64,000 nucleotides of DNA, taken from Myxococcales bacterium (GTDB lineage Bacteria > Myxococcota > Bradymonadia > UBA7976 > UBA1532). Both the position numbers and the translations under genes were made by a program. The stretch covers positions 1 through 64,000 of the forward strand of contig JACKDM010000024.1 of NCBI GenBank assembly GCA_020633515.1. The letters are read 5' to 3'. This document shows, piece after piece, positions 11,456 through 20,988 of the stretch. A model generated the notes under the pieces. The model saw nothing but the letters and a program-made list of their open reading frames with translations. It had not been told where the DNA came from and did not search any database. Position 1 is the first letter of the stretch. Every line of letters begins with the position of its first letter.

Positions 11456-12193
11456 TCAGAAGGCGTGCCGGCGGCCGCGCTCGATCGCGCCGATGAAGTC
11501 GGCGACCGCGCGGTCGATGCCGCGCAGCATCGCGCGGGCGAGGCAGGCGTGGCCGACGTGGAACTCTTCGATCGGGGCGATGCGGGCGAGGTCTTCGACC
11601 GCGGCGAGGTCGAGCCCGCCGGCGACGGCGACCCGCAGCTTGAGCCGGGCGGCGAGCGCGGCGGCGTCGGCGAGGCGGGTGCGCTCGGTGCGGCGGATCG
11701 AGCCGGTGCGGGCCTGCATGTAGGTGCCGGCGAAGAGCACCGCGACGTCGGCCTCGCTGCGATGCAGCGCCTTGACCTGCTCGAGCTCGGGCTCGATCCG
11801 CACCGCGACCTCGATGTCGGCGTCGCGCAGGTGCACGATCTGCTTGCGGAGCGCATCACGGAGCAGCCGCGCGTCGAGCCCGCCGAGCGCGGCGCCGCCC
11901 TCGCGGCGCTCGGGCACGAGCGTGACCCGGTCGGGGCGCAGGTCGAAGGCGCGGTCGATGAGGTCGGGGCTCGGCGCGAGCGCGACGTCGAGGCGGCCGG
12001 CGAGCGTCTCGCGCAAGAGCCGCACGTCGCGCTCGGCGACGCCACGGCTCGGGGCGCGCAGGTCGTAGGCGATCGCGTCGACCCCGGCGAGCTCGGCGAG
12101 CAGCCCGATCGCGCTCGGATCGGGGCCGCTCCCCTCCCCGAGCGCGCGGAAGACGGCGGCGTCGTCGACGGCGAGGTGCAGGCGGGTCTCCAT
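11456..12193 (-). CDS. PdxJ-like protein lacking pyridoxine-phosphate synthase active-site residues
   Basis: The 245-residue protein aligns by eye with PdxJ over its whole length: PDPSAIGLLAELAGVDAI near the start, RDVRLLRETL, the strong VTLVPERRE motif and the closing EEFHVGHACLARAM. Yet the motifs that carry the active site in PdxJ have changed. The first-strand NxDHxATLR reads AVDDAAVFR, HLREDRRH reads DLRAPSRG, NLEMAxTEE reads DVALAPSPD, IHTG reads LFAG, and NAGHGL reads AVAGGL. Several essential His and Glu residues are thus gone, so synthesis of pyridoxine 5'-phosphate is unlikely. Its stop-start overlap with glmM (ATGA) shows it is still expressed as part of the operon. It may be a binding or regulatory pseudoenzyme. 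Confidence 0.8.
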   Translation of the reverse strand: METRLHLAVDDAAVFRALGEGSGPDPSAIGLLAELAGVDAIAYDLRAPSRGVAERDVRLLRETLAGRLDVALAPSPDLIDRAFDLRPDRVTLVPERREGGAALGGLDARLLRDALRKQIVHLRDADIEVAVRIEPELEQVKALHRSEADVAVLFAGTYMQARTGSIRRTERTRLADAAALAARLKLRVAVAGGLDLAAVEDLARIAPIEEFHVGHACLARAMLRGIDRAVADFIGAIERGRRHAF

Positions 12194-13554
12194 CAGCTCG
12201 CCGCCGCCGCGAGCGCGTGCGCGATGCGCTTCGCCGCGTCCTCGATGTGGCCCTGCTCGGCGCCCTCGACCATCACCCGCGCGAGCATCTGCGTGCCCGA
12301 GTAGCGCACGAGCACGCGCCCGTCGTCGCCGAGCTCGGCCTCGACCGCCGCGATCGCCGCCTGCACCGCCGCGAGCGTCTCGATCGGCGGCTTGTGGCTG
12401 ACCTCGACGTTGAGCAGCACCTGCGGGTAGCGCGGCATGCCCGCGGCGAGCGCGCTCAGCGTCGCCTTCTCCTCGACCATCGCCCCGAGCACCGCGAGCG
12501 CGGTGACGAGCCCGTCGCCGGTCGTCGCGTGGTCGTGCAGGATCACGTGCCCCGACTGCTCGCCGCCGAGGTTGAGGTTGTGGCTGCGCATGCGCTCGAC
12601 GACGTAGCGGTCGCCGACCGCGACCCGCACGACCTTGCCGCCGGCGTCGCGGATCGCGCGGTCGAGGCCGAGGTTGCTCATCACGGTCGCGACGAGCGTC
12701 GCGTCGGCGAGCGCGCCGCGGGCGAGCATGCGGCGGCCGAGCAGCGCGAGGACCGCGTCGCCGTCGACGATCTCGCCGCGCTCGTCGACGAGGATGCAGC
12801 GATCGGCGTCGCCGTCGAGCGCGACCCCGACGTGGGCGCCGTGCTCGCGGACGGCGCGGGCGCAGACCTCGGGGTGCAGCGCGCCGACGCCGGCGTTGAT
12901 GTTGAGCCCGTCGGGCTTGACCCCGAGCGCGATGACCTCGGCGCCGAGCTCGTGCAAGACCTCGGGCGCGACGCGGTAGGCCGCGCCGTGCGCGCAGTCG
13001 ACGACGACCTTGTAGCCTTCGAGGGTCAGCGCCTTGGGGAACGCGCCCTTGGCGAAGACCGAGTACCGCCCGGCGGCGTCCTCGATGCGGAACGCGCGCC
13101 CGATGTCGGTCCCGGTCGGGCGGAAGGCAGCGAGCTCGTCGCTGTCGAGGAGGCGTTCGAGCGCGAGCTCCTCGTCGTCGGGCAGCTTGTAGCCGTCGCG
13201 GGCGAAGATCTTGATCCCGTTGTCCTGATAGGGGTTGTGGCTCGCCGAGATCACGACCCCCGCGTCGCAGCGCATGCCGGCGGTGAGGAACGCGATCCCC
13301 GGCGTCGGCAGCGGCCCGCAGAGGTGCACGTCGGCGCCGACCGAGACGAGCCCGCTCGCGAGCGCGGTCTCGACCAGGTAGCCCGACAGGCGGGTGTCCT
13401 TGCCGATCAACACCTTGGGGCGCTTGTGGTGCGCGCGCAGCCGATAGCCGATCGCGCGGCCGAGGCGCAGCACCAGCTCGGCGGTCATCGGGTGGCGGTT
13501 GGCGAGCCCGCGCACCCCATCGGTCCCGAACAGCTCTCTGTTGCCCTCGCTCAC
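12193..13554 (-). CDS. glmM: Phosphoglucosamine mutase
   Basis: It interconverts glucosamine 6-phosphate and glucosamine 1-phosphate on the way to UDP-GlcNAc, the precursor of peptidoglycan and lipopolysaccharide. The 453-residue protein has the four expected phosphohexomutase signatures: ELFGTDGVRG at the start, the phospho-serine loop ISASHNP (Ser105), the metal loop DGDADRCI, the sugar-binding GGEQSGH and the phosphate-binding RYSGTQ near the end. It is 12 bases downstream of cdaR, the classical cdaA-cdaR-glmM order. In Gram-positive bacteria GlmM binds and restrains the diadenylate cyclase; the same may hold here. Confidence 0.97.
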   Translation of the reverse strand: MSEGNRELFGTDGVRGLANRHPMTAELVLRLGRAIGYRLRAHHKRPKVLIGKDTRLSGYLVETALASGLVSVGADVHLCGPLPTPGIAFLTAGMRCDAGVVISASHNPYQDNGIKIFARDGYKLPDDEELALERLLDSDELAAFRPTGTDIGRAFRIEDAAGRYSVFAKGAFPKALTLEGYKVVVDCAHGAAYRVAPEVLHELGAEVIALGVKPDGLNINAGVGALHPEVCARAVREHGAHVGVALDGDADRCILVDERGEIVDGDAVLALLGRRMLARGALADATLVATVMSNLGLDRAIRDAGGKVVRVAVGDRYVVERMRSHNLNLGGEQSGHVILHDHATTGDGLVTALAVLGAMVEEKATLSALAAGMPRYPQVLLNVEVSHKPPIETLAAVQAAIAAVEAELGDDGRVLVRYSGTQMLARVMVEGAEQGHIEDAAKRIAHALAAAAS

Positions 13555-13566
13555 CGCACTCTCCGC

Positions 13567-14613
13567 TCAGGGTTTCGTCTTCTTCTTGGGCGTCGGCTTC
13601 GGCGCCGGCTTGTTGCCGGGCTTTTGCGCCGGCTTCTCCGGCTCGGGCGCGGGCGGCGGGCCGGCGTCGGGCACCGGCGGCGGCGCCGGGAGGCGCACGA
13701 GCGTGACCTGGTTGGGCTTGACGTCGGCGACGGTCACGCCCGGGATCTGCTCGACCTGCACCGCGCGGGTGTGCAGGTTCTCCGGGCCGAGATCGGCCGC
13801 CGAGACATAGGCGACGAGCTCCTCGGCCTCGAGCTCGGCGAGCTGGGTGACCGGCCCGTCGAGCGCGACGTCGACCACCGCCGGGCTCACCTCGAAGCCC
13901 GGCACGTCGACCGGCACCTCGCGCACCTCGACGAGCACGCCGCTGAGCACCTTGCTGCTGCGCTTCTCCTCGATGACCACCGTCGCCTCGTAGCGGCGCC
14001 CGCGCTCGCGGTAGCTCGCGTAGGCCGGCGCCGACTCGAGCGGCACGCTCAACGTCGTCGTCTGGTTGCGCCCGACGAGCGAGATCCGCTCGGTGCGCAC
14101 CTCCTTGAGCGCCTTGACCACCGACTCGGCGCCCTCGACGGTCACCATCGGCGGGTCGACGGTGACCGCCGCGACCCGGTAGCCGGTCTGCGGCTCGCCT
14201 TCGAGCTGCGTCACCACCGGCACCGTGCGCTGGATGCGGTTCTCGAAGCGCACCAGCATCGCCGCCGGGCGCACGTCGGCGACCTTCAAGTCGGGCGGCA
14301 GCTTGAAGAACTCGGGGTCGAAGGTGACCTGCCCCTCCTCGTAGCCGGAGAGGTTGACGTCGACCCCCGAGAGGTTGTCCGCCTCGAACTTGCGCAGCCG
14401 GCTGTACTTGCCCTCGATCGTGATGTTGACCTTGTCGACGAGCGGGCTGACGAGCACCCGATGCTCGGGGTGGGTCACCCGCACCCGCGCACTCGCCGTC
14501 ACCACCGTCGTCTGGTCCTCGCGCTTGACGAGCACCAGCGTCATCGCCAGCGCGAACGCGAGCAGCTTGAGCACGAGGTTCTCGAGGAAGACGCGGCGGA
14601 GGAAGGCGGTCAT
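13567..14613 (-). CDS. cdaR: YbbR-domain protein, regulator of diadenylate cyclase
   Basis: The 348-residue protein has one N-terminal membrane helix (about residues 10-30, LVLKLLAFALAMTLVLV) and then several YbbR beta domains of about 80 residues facing the periplasm; the V-x-V-x-G spacing repeats from about residue 35 to 310. The last 40 residues are a Pro/Lys/Ala-rich tail that may contact the cell wall. YbbR proteins encoded next to CdaA bind it and tune c-di-AMP production. It starts one base after the cdaA stop codon, so the two are translated together. Confidence 0.9.
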   Translation of the reverse strand: MTAFLRRVFLENLVLKLLAFALAMTLVLVKREDQTTVVTASARVRVTHPEHRVLVSPLVDKVNITIEGKYSRLRKFEADNLSGVDVNLSGYEEGQVTFDPEFFKLPPDLKVADVRPAAMLVRFENRIQRTVPVVTQLEGEPQTGYRVAAVTVDPPMVTVEGAESVVKALKEVRTERISLVGRNQTTTLSVPLESAPAYASYRERGRRYEATVVIEEKRSSKVLSGVLVEVREVPVDVPGFEVSPAVVDVALDGPVTQLAELEAEELVAYVSAADLGPENLHTRAVQVEQIPGVTVADVKPNQVTLVRLPAPPPVPDAGPPPAPEPEKPAQKPGNKPAPKPTPKKKTKP

Positions 14614-14614
14614 C

Positions 14615-15490
14615 TCAGCTCGCCCGCTCCGACCGCGACGCCGCGTCCTCGGCCGCCGGCTCCACCGCCGGCATCACCCCGCGCTCGCCGCGCTCGCTGC
14701 GATCGCGGCGGAAGAGGCGCGTCGGGCGCTTGATCATCAGCGTCGTCAGGTTGTCGCGCAGCTCGCTCGGGCTCAGATCGGGCATCAGCTCGCCCTCGTG
14801 CGCGAGCGACACCGCGCCGCGCTCCTCGCTCACGACGATGATCACCGCGTCGGTCTCCTCCGAGAGCCCGAGCGCCGCCCGATGCCGCGTCCCGAGCGCG
14901 CGGTCGATCGCCGGGTTGACGCTCATCGGCAGGAACACGCCCGCCGCCTGGATCCGCCCGTTGCGCACCACCACCGCGCCGTCGTGCAGCGGGTTCTGCC
15001 GCTCGGGCACGAAGAGGCTGTAGAGCAGCTCCTTGCTGAGCTTCGCCTCGATGCGGGTGCTCTCTTCGAGGTAGGGCGACAGGTCGGCCTCGCGCTCGAT
15101 GACGACCAGCGCGCCGATCCGGCGATCCGCGAGCGAGGTGGTCGCCTTGACGAGCTCGTCGATCACCTGCGCGCCCTCGCTGGTGCGAAACGAGGTGAGG
15201 ATCTGCGCGCGGCCGAACGAGGCGAGCGCGCGGCGGATGTCGGCCTGAAACAGCACGACGAGGATGATGAGGATGTTGCCGATGAACTGCTCGAGCAGCC
15301 AGTTGAACGTCGGCAGGTTGAGGTAGCCCTCCTGGCTGAGCCCGTAGAGCACCGCGATCGCGGTGATCCCCACGAGCATCGGCACCGCGCGGGTGCCTTT
15401 GATGATCAGGAGGACGCGATAGATGATGTAGAAGATGATGACGACGTCGAGCACCGACGACATCGCGCTGCGCAGGTCGAGGTCGCTCAT
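14615..15490 (-). CDS. cdaA: Membrane diadenylate cyclase
   Basis: It joins two ATP into the second messenger c-di-AMP. The 291-residue protein has three membrane helices in the first 100 residues and then a DisA_N catalytic domain. The catalytic motifs are intact: DGA (Asp170 in LHDGAVVV) and RHR (202-204 in GTRHRAALG). In the family, c-di-AMP controls potassium and osmolyte transport and wall homeostasis. Its start codon overlaps the folP stop by four bases (ATGA). Diadenylate cyclases are known from Myxococcota but are not universal in Gram-negative bacteria. Confidence 0.95.
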   Translation of the reverse strand: MSDLDLRSAMSSVLDVVIIFYIIYRVLLIIKGTRAVPMLVGITAIAVLYGLSQEGYLNLPTFNWLLEQFIGNILIILVVLFQADIRRALASFGRAQILTSFRTSEGAQVIDELVKATTSLADRRIGALVVIEREADLSPYLEESTRIEAKLSKELLYSLFVPERQNPLHDGAVVVRNGRIQAAGVFLPMSVNPAIDRALGTRHRAALGLSEETDAVIIVVSEERGAVSLAHEGELMPDLSPSELRDNLTTLMIKRPTRLFRRDRSERGERGVMPAVEPAAEDAASRSERAS

Positions 15491-16431
15491 CGCGCCGCCC
15501 CCGGCGCCACCGCCCGCGGCGGGATCGAGCGCGCCGCGAGCGCGCCGTCATCGTCGCCCGCCACCGCCGCCCACCGCATCGCCGCCGCGACCCGCACCGC
15601 GTCCCGCACCGCGCCGACCGCGTGCACCCGCAGCACATGGGCGCCCTGCCACACCGCGCACGCCGACGCCGCCGCCGTCGCCACGTCGCGCGCCTCGACC
15701 GCCCGCCCGGTGAGCTGACCGAGGAACGCCTTGCGCGACGCGCCGACGAGCACCGGCCGCCCCAGCGCGCGCAGCCGGCGCAGCTCGCCGACGAGGCTCA
15801 GGTTCTGCTCGAAGGTCTTGCCGAACCCGATCCCGGGGTCGAGGCAGATCGCGTCCGCCGCGATCCCCGCCGCGCGCGCCGCGTCGAGGCGCCCGTGGAG
15901 GTGGTCGACGACCTCGCCGACCAGATCGGGCGAGCTGAGATCCCCGCGCTGCATCGTCGCCGGCCGCCCGCGCATGTGCATCAGCACCACGCCCGCCCCG
16001 TGCGCCGCCGCGACCGCCGCCATGTCGGGATCCCCGCCGAGCGCGGTGATGTCGTTGACGACGTCCGCCCCCGCCGCGAGCGCCGCGTCGGCGACCGCCG
16101 CCTTGACCGTATCGACCGAGATGCACACCGCCGACCGCGCCCGCAGCGCCGCCACGACCGGCACCACCCGCGCCCGCTCCTCCGCCTCGTCTACCGGCAC
16201 GGCCCCCGGCCGCGACGACTCCCCGCCCACGTCGATGATCTGCGCGCCCTCGTCGACGAGCCGCAGCGCGTGCTCCACCGCTGCCTCGACGCCTGCGAGC
16301 CGCCCGCCATCGGAGAACGAGTCGGGGGTCACGTTCACCACCCCCATCAACACCGGCTGTTCGGCCGCCGCGAGCGGCGTGAGCGGTGCTTCGGACCACT
16401 CGAAGCGATGCCGACCGAACTGCCAGCGCAC
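15487..16431 (-). CDS. folP: Dihydropteroate synthase
   Basis: It condenses p-aminobenzoate with the pterin pyrophosphate in folate synthesis and is the target of sulfonamides. The protein of about 314 residues shows all family motifs: MGVVNVTPDSFSDGG, GGESSRPGA, ISVDT, VNDI, MHMRG, LDPGIGFGKT and GASRKAFLG. The GTG at 16431 is chosen because a GGGAGGAG site lies 11-18 bases upstream and there is no closer in-frame start before the conserved region; the frame is open further up, into the terminator that ends ftsH, and cannot be coding there. It is the first gene of the seven-gene cdaA-glmM operon. Confidence 0.94.
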   Translation of the reverse strand: MRWQFGRHRFEWSEAPLTPLAAAEQPVLMGVVNVTPDSFSDGGRLAGVEAAVEHALRLVDEGAQIIDVGGESSRPGAVPVDEAEERARVVPVVAALRARSAVCISVDTVKAAVADAALAAGADVVNDITALGGDPDMAAVAAAHGAGVVLMHMRGRPATMQRGDLSSPDLVGEVVDHLHGRLDAARAAGIAADAICLDPGIGFGKTFEQNLSLVGELRRLRALGRPVLVGASRKAFLGQLTGRAVEARDVATAAASACAVWQGAHVLRVHAVGAVRDAVRVAAAMRWAAVAGDDDGALAARSIPPRAVAPGAAR

Positions 16432-16479
16432 CTGTCTCTCGTCTCCTCCCGGCGCCCCGCGTACACCGGGCCATGAACG

Positions 16480-16510
16480 AAAAGCGGGCCGATCCACCGG
16501 ATCGACCCGC
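16480..16510 (-). terminator. Intrinsic terminator after ftsH
   Basis: Read on the minus strand, a 12-bp stem (GCGGGTCGATCC against GGATCGGCCCGC, one G-U pair) with a GGT loop is followed at once by TTTTCGTT. It lies between the ftsH stop and the folP start, so it either separates the two genes or attenuates read-through into folP. Confidence 0.85.
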
Positions 16511-16532
16511 AGCGTACACGATCGGGGCCGGA

Positions 16533-18485
<1,953 letters not shown>

Positions 18486-18550
18486 TTCGCGTCCTCTGTT
18501 GGGGCACAAATGACGAGTGACTCAGAGCGGCGCGGTTGCGCGGCGAGCCG

Positions 18551-18580
18551 ACGCTAACACGCGCCCACCGACCGTCGCAA
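18551..18580 (-). promoter_or_regulatory. Promoter of ftsH
   Basis: On the minus strand TTGCGA (18580-18575) is followed after 18 bp by TAGCGT (18556-18551). The predicted leader is about 60 bases. Confidence 0.5.
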
Positions 18581-18655
18581 CTCCGCATCGGGCAAGTGCT
18601 CGGGCGCCCCGAAGGCCCGGGCTCACCATAGGACGCCCCGACACGACAACACGAT

Positions 18656-20026
18656 TCACCCGCTCTCCACGCGGTCGCGCGCGCTCTCGTCCGCCCGCGC
18701 CAGATGGACCCGCCAGACCGGCTCGCCGGGCACCGCGCGGGCGCGCTCGGCGGCGCGCAGCCCCCCCGCCCACAGCAGCGCCCCCCCCGCCTCGATCACC
18801 GGCAACCCCGCCCGCCGCGCTGGCGGGATCCCGGCGTCGCGCCACAGCCGGGTCACCGCCTTGTGCCCCGGCGCGCCGAGGAGCCGGACGCGGTCACCCG
18901 GCCTCGCCGCCCGCAGCGTCCACGGCAGCGGCGCGACAGCGGCCGCGATGAAGTCGCCCGCCGCCCCGCCCGGCAGCGCCGGCAGCCGCTCCACCTCCAC
19001 GCGCCACGCGCCCCATGTATATCGTCCCGGCCCGCCCACCTCGATCGGCGCGCCGGCCACGTCGGCGCCCACCCGCGGCTCGATCCGGATCGACGCCTCG
19101 GAGACCTGCGCTCGCAGACCCCCCGGCAACCCCACGCTCCCGACCGCGGTCAGCCGCCCCACATGCGCCGCGATCCGCCGCCCCGCGCCCGGCGCCCAGC
19201 GATCGGCCGCGCGTTGCAACGCATGGGCGACCAGCGCCTCGCGCGCGCCCCCCGGCAGGCGGGCGAGCGCGGCGCGGTCGACGCGGACGGCGTCGGCCCT
19301 CTCCTCCACCCACCCGAGCCCCGCCTCGCCCACGCACCACTCGAGCAGCGCCTGCGCGCCCTGCGCCCGCTCGACGCTCCGCGCGCACCGCTCGCTCCAG
19401 CCCTCGCCGAAGACCGCGGCCATGCCCGGCACCACCCGCGCGCGCACCGCGTTGCGACGGAACCGCTCGTCGGCGTTGCTCGGATCCTCGACCCACCGGA
19501 CCCCCACCGCCGCCGCGTAGGCCGCCACCGCCGCCCGCGACACCGTCAGCCACGGCCGCGCCCGCAGCCCCGCGAGCGCCCGCATCCCGCCGAGGCCGCG
19601 CAGCCCCGTCCCCTCCCCCAGCCGCATCATCACCGTCTCCGCCTGATCATCGGCCGTGTGCGCCGTCACCACCCGCGCCGCTCCGAGAGCGCCCGCGTGC
19701 GCGCGAAGCAGTCGATAGCGCTCGACCCGCGCCGCCGCCTCCGGCCCCTCGCCGGAGCGCACCCGCACCGGATCCGCCACCAGCCGACACGCCTCGAAGC
19801 CCGCCTCAGCCGCCCGCGCCACCACCCACGCCGCGTGCTCCGCCGACGCCGGATGCAGCCCGTGATCGACCGTCGCCACCCGCAGCGACCAGCGGCCGAT
19901 CGCGGCGAGCGCGTGCAGCAACGCCATCGAATCCCGCCCACCGCTGCACGCGACGAGCAGCAGCCCGCCCGGCGGCAAGGTGCCATCGGCCACCGCCGCC
20001 TCGAGCGCCTCGATCGGCGCGCTCAC
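18656..20026 (-). CDS. tilS: tRNA(Ile)-lysidine synthetase
   Basis: It attaches lysine to C34 of the CAU-anticodon isoleucine tRNA so that it reads AUA. The 456-residue protein has the PP-loop ATP pyrophosphatase motif SGGRDS (28-33), a DHGLHP motif typical of TilS, and HTADDQAETVMMRL further on. The C-terminal third fits the TilS tail domains (RPGDRVRLLGAPGHKAVTRL in part). It starts at GTG and overlaps the preceding gene by four bases (GTGA), so the two are co-translated. The next gene, ftsH, has its own promoter 70 bases downstream of the tilS stop. Confidence 0.93.
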   Translation of the reverse strand: MSAPIEALEAAVADGTLPPGGLLLVACSGGRDSMALLHALAAIGRWSLRVATVDHGLHPASAEHAAWVVARAAEAGFEACRLVADPVRVRSGEGPEAAARVERYRLLRAHAGALGAARVVTAHTADDQAETVMMRLGEGTGLRGLGGMRALAGLRARPWLTVSRAAVAAYAAAVGVRWVEDPSNADERFRRNAVRARVVPGMAAVFGEGWSERCARSVERAQGAQALLEWCVGEAGLGWVEERADAVRVDRAALARLPGGAREALVAHALQRAADRWAPGAGRRIAAHVGRLTAVGSVGLPGGLRAQVSEASIRIEPRVGADVAGAPIEVGGPGRYTWGAWRVEVERLPALPGGAAGDFIAAAVAPLPWTLRAARPGDRVRLLGAPGHKAVTRLWRDAGIPPARRAGLPVIEAGGALLWAGGLRAAERARAVPGEPVWRVHLARADESARDRVESG

Positions 20027-20703
20027 CGCCAGTCGTCCCGCTCCAGCAGCGCCCGCAGCGCCTTCGCCGGCAGCGCCAGCGCCTCCCCGTCGCCCATCCG
20101 CCCGACCATCGAAGTGATCCGACCCCGGCCGTCGAAGAGCGGCGTCCCCGGCGCGAGCCAGCCGCCCAGCCGCCAGTAGTAGGCGTGCTGCCCGTCACCC
20201 GCCCGACCGACCACCATCCGATGCAACAGCCCGCTGCCATCCGCCGCATACAGCGGCCGCCCCGGCGAGACATCGGGATCGCTCACCGCCGCCTCCATCA
20301 CCCGCGGTGGCGGCGGCAGCCCCGGCACGTCGAGCACCATCAACCCGAGCGCCGCCTCCGAGACCCCGACCGCCGCCGGATACCGCGCCCCGTCCGCCAG
20401 CTCCACCTCGATGACATCCGCCGGCCCCACCGGCCAGCCCTGCCCCACCACCGCCGCGGTCACCACCCGCCCCGCGCCTGCCCACCAGCCATGCCCCTCG
20501 CTCACCCCCCCGCCCGGCGACCACATCCCCTTGGGCAGCGCCCCGCGCCGCCGCACCACCACCGTCACCGCCCGAATCCCCACCCGAAGCGCCTCGCGCT
20601 CGGCCACCCGCACCGGATCACGCAGCGGCGCCCCCTCACCCGGCGCCGCCCCCGCGACGGAGCCGCTCAGCAACAGCGCGATGAATGCGATGCGGTGCAA
20701 CAT
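20023..20703 (-). CDS. Secreted trypsin-like protease homologue without catalytic triad
   Basis: The 226-residue protein has a cleavable signal peptide (IAFIALLLSGSVAGAA). The mature part follows the outline of a trypsin/DegP-like domain: GHGWWAGAGRVVTAAVVG matches the usual GSGF-x-V-x-GRVVTAAHVV region, AALGLMVLDV matches the segment around the catalytic Asp, and WLAPGTPLFDGRGRI matches GNSGGPLFD. At the three triad positions the residues are Val, Gly and Pro in place of His, Asp and Ser. It is therefore predicted to be an inactive periplasmic binding protein. GGAG lies six bases before the ATG. It overlaps tilS by four bases, an unexpected partner for a secreted protein. Confidence 0.7.
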   Translation of the reverse strand: MLHRIAFIALLLSGSVAGAAPGEGAPLRDPVRVAEREALRVGIRAVTVVVRRRGALPKGMWSPGGGVSEGHGWWAGAGRVVTAAVVGQGWPVGPADVIEVELADGARYPAAVGVSEAALGLMVLDVPGLPPPPRVMEAAVSDPDVSPGRPLYAADGSGLLHRMVVGRAGDGQHAYYWRLGGWLAPGTPLFDGRGRITSMVGRMGDGEALALPAKALRALLERDDWR

Positions 20704-20876
20704 TCTGCACTCCGGCCCGCCCCACCGGGCTGGCAGACTTTCTCGCGGTCGAACGCGGAACCCCGGTCGTCATGCGCTGTCGCAGCGCCCCGGAGCGACC
20801 GGCCCGGGCTCGACTCTGTACCCGCCCCCGGCGCCGCGTCAAGCGCACGCATGATTCGACCAGCCCGCTTCGGGCC

Positions 20877-20905
20877 TTGACCGGGGAAGGGTCGGCCGCT
20901 ACCGT
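20877..20905 (+). promoter_or_regulatory. Possible promoter of the TonB/AgmX-like gene
   Basis: TTGACC and TACCGT are 17 bp apart, in the 285-bp divergent gap before the gene starting at 20989. The predicted leader is about 75 bases. Confidence 0.4.
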
Positions 20906-20988
20906 GCGTTGAATTTTTCCGGGGTGGCGCCAGCCATGCACCGGAGAACGCGGCCGGCGGGTCCGCCCGGCCACTCGGAGGAATCGCC

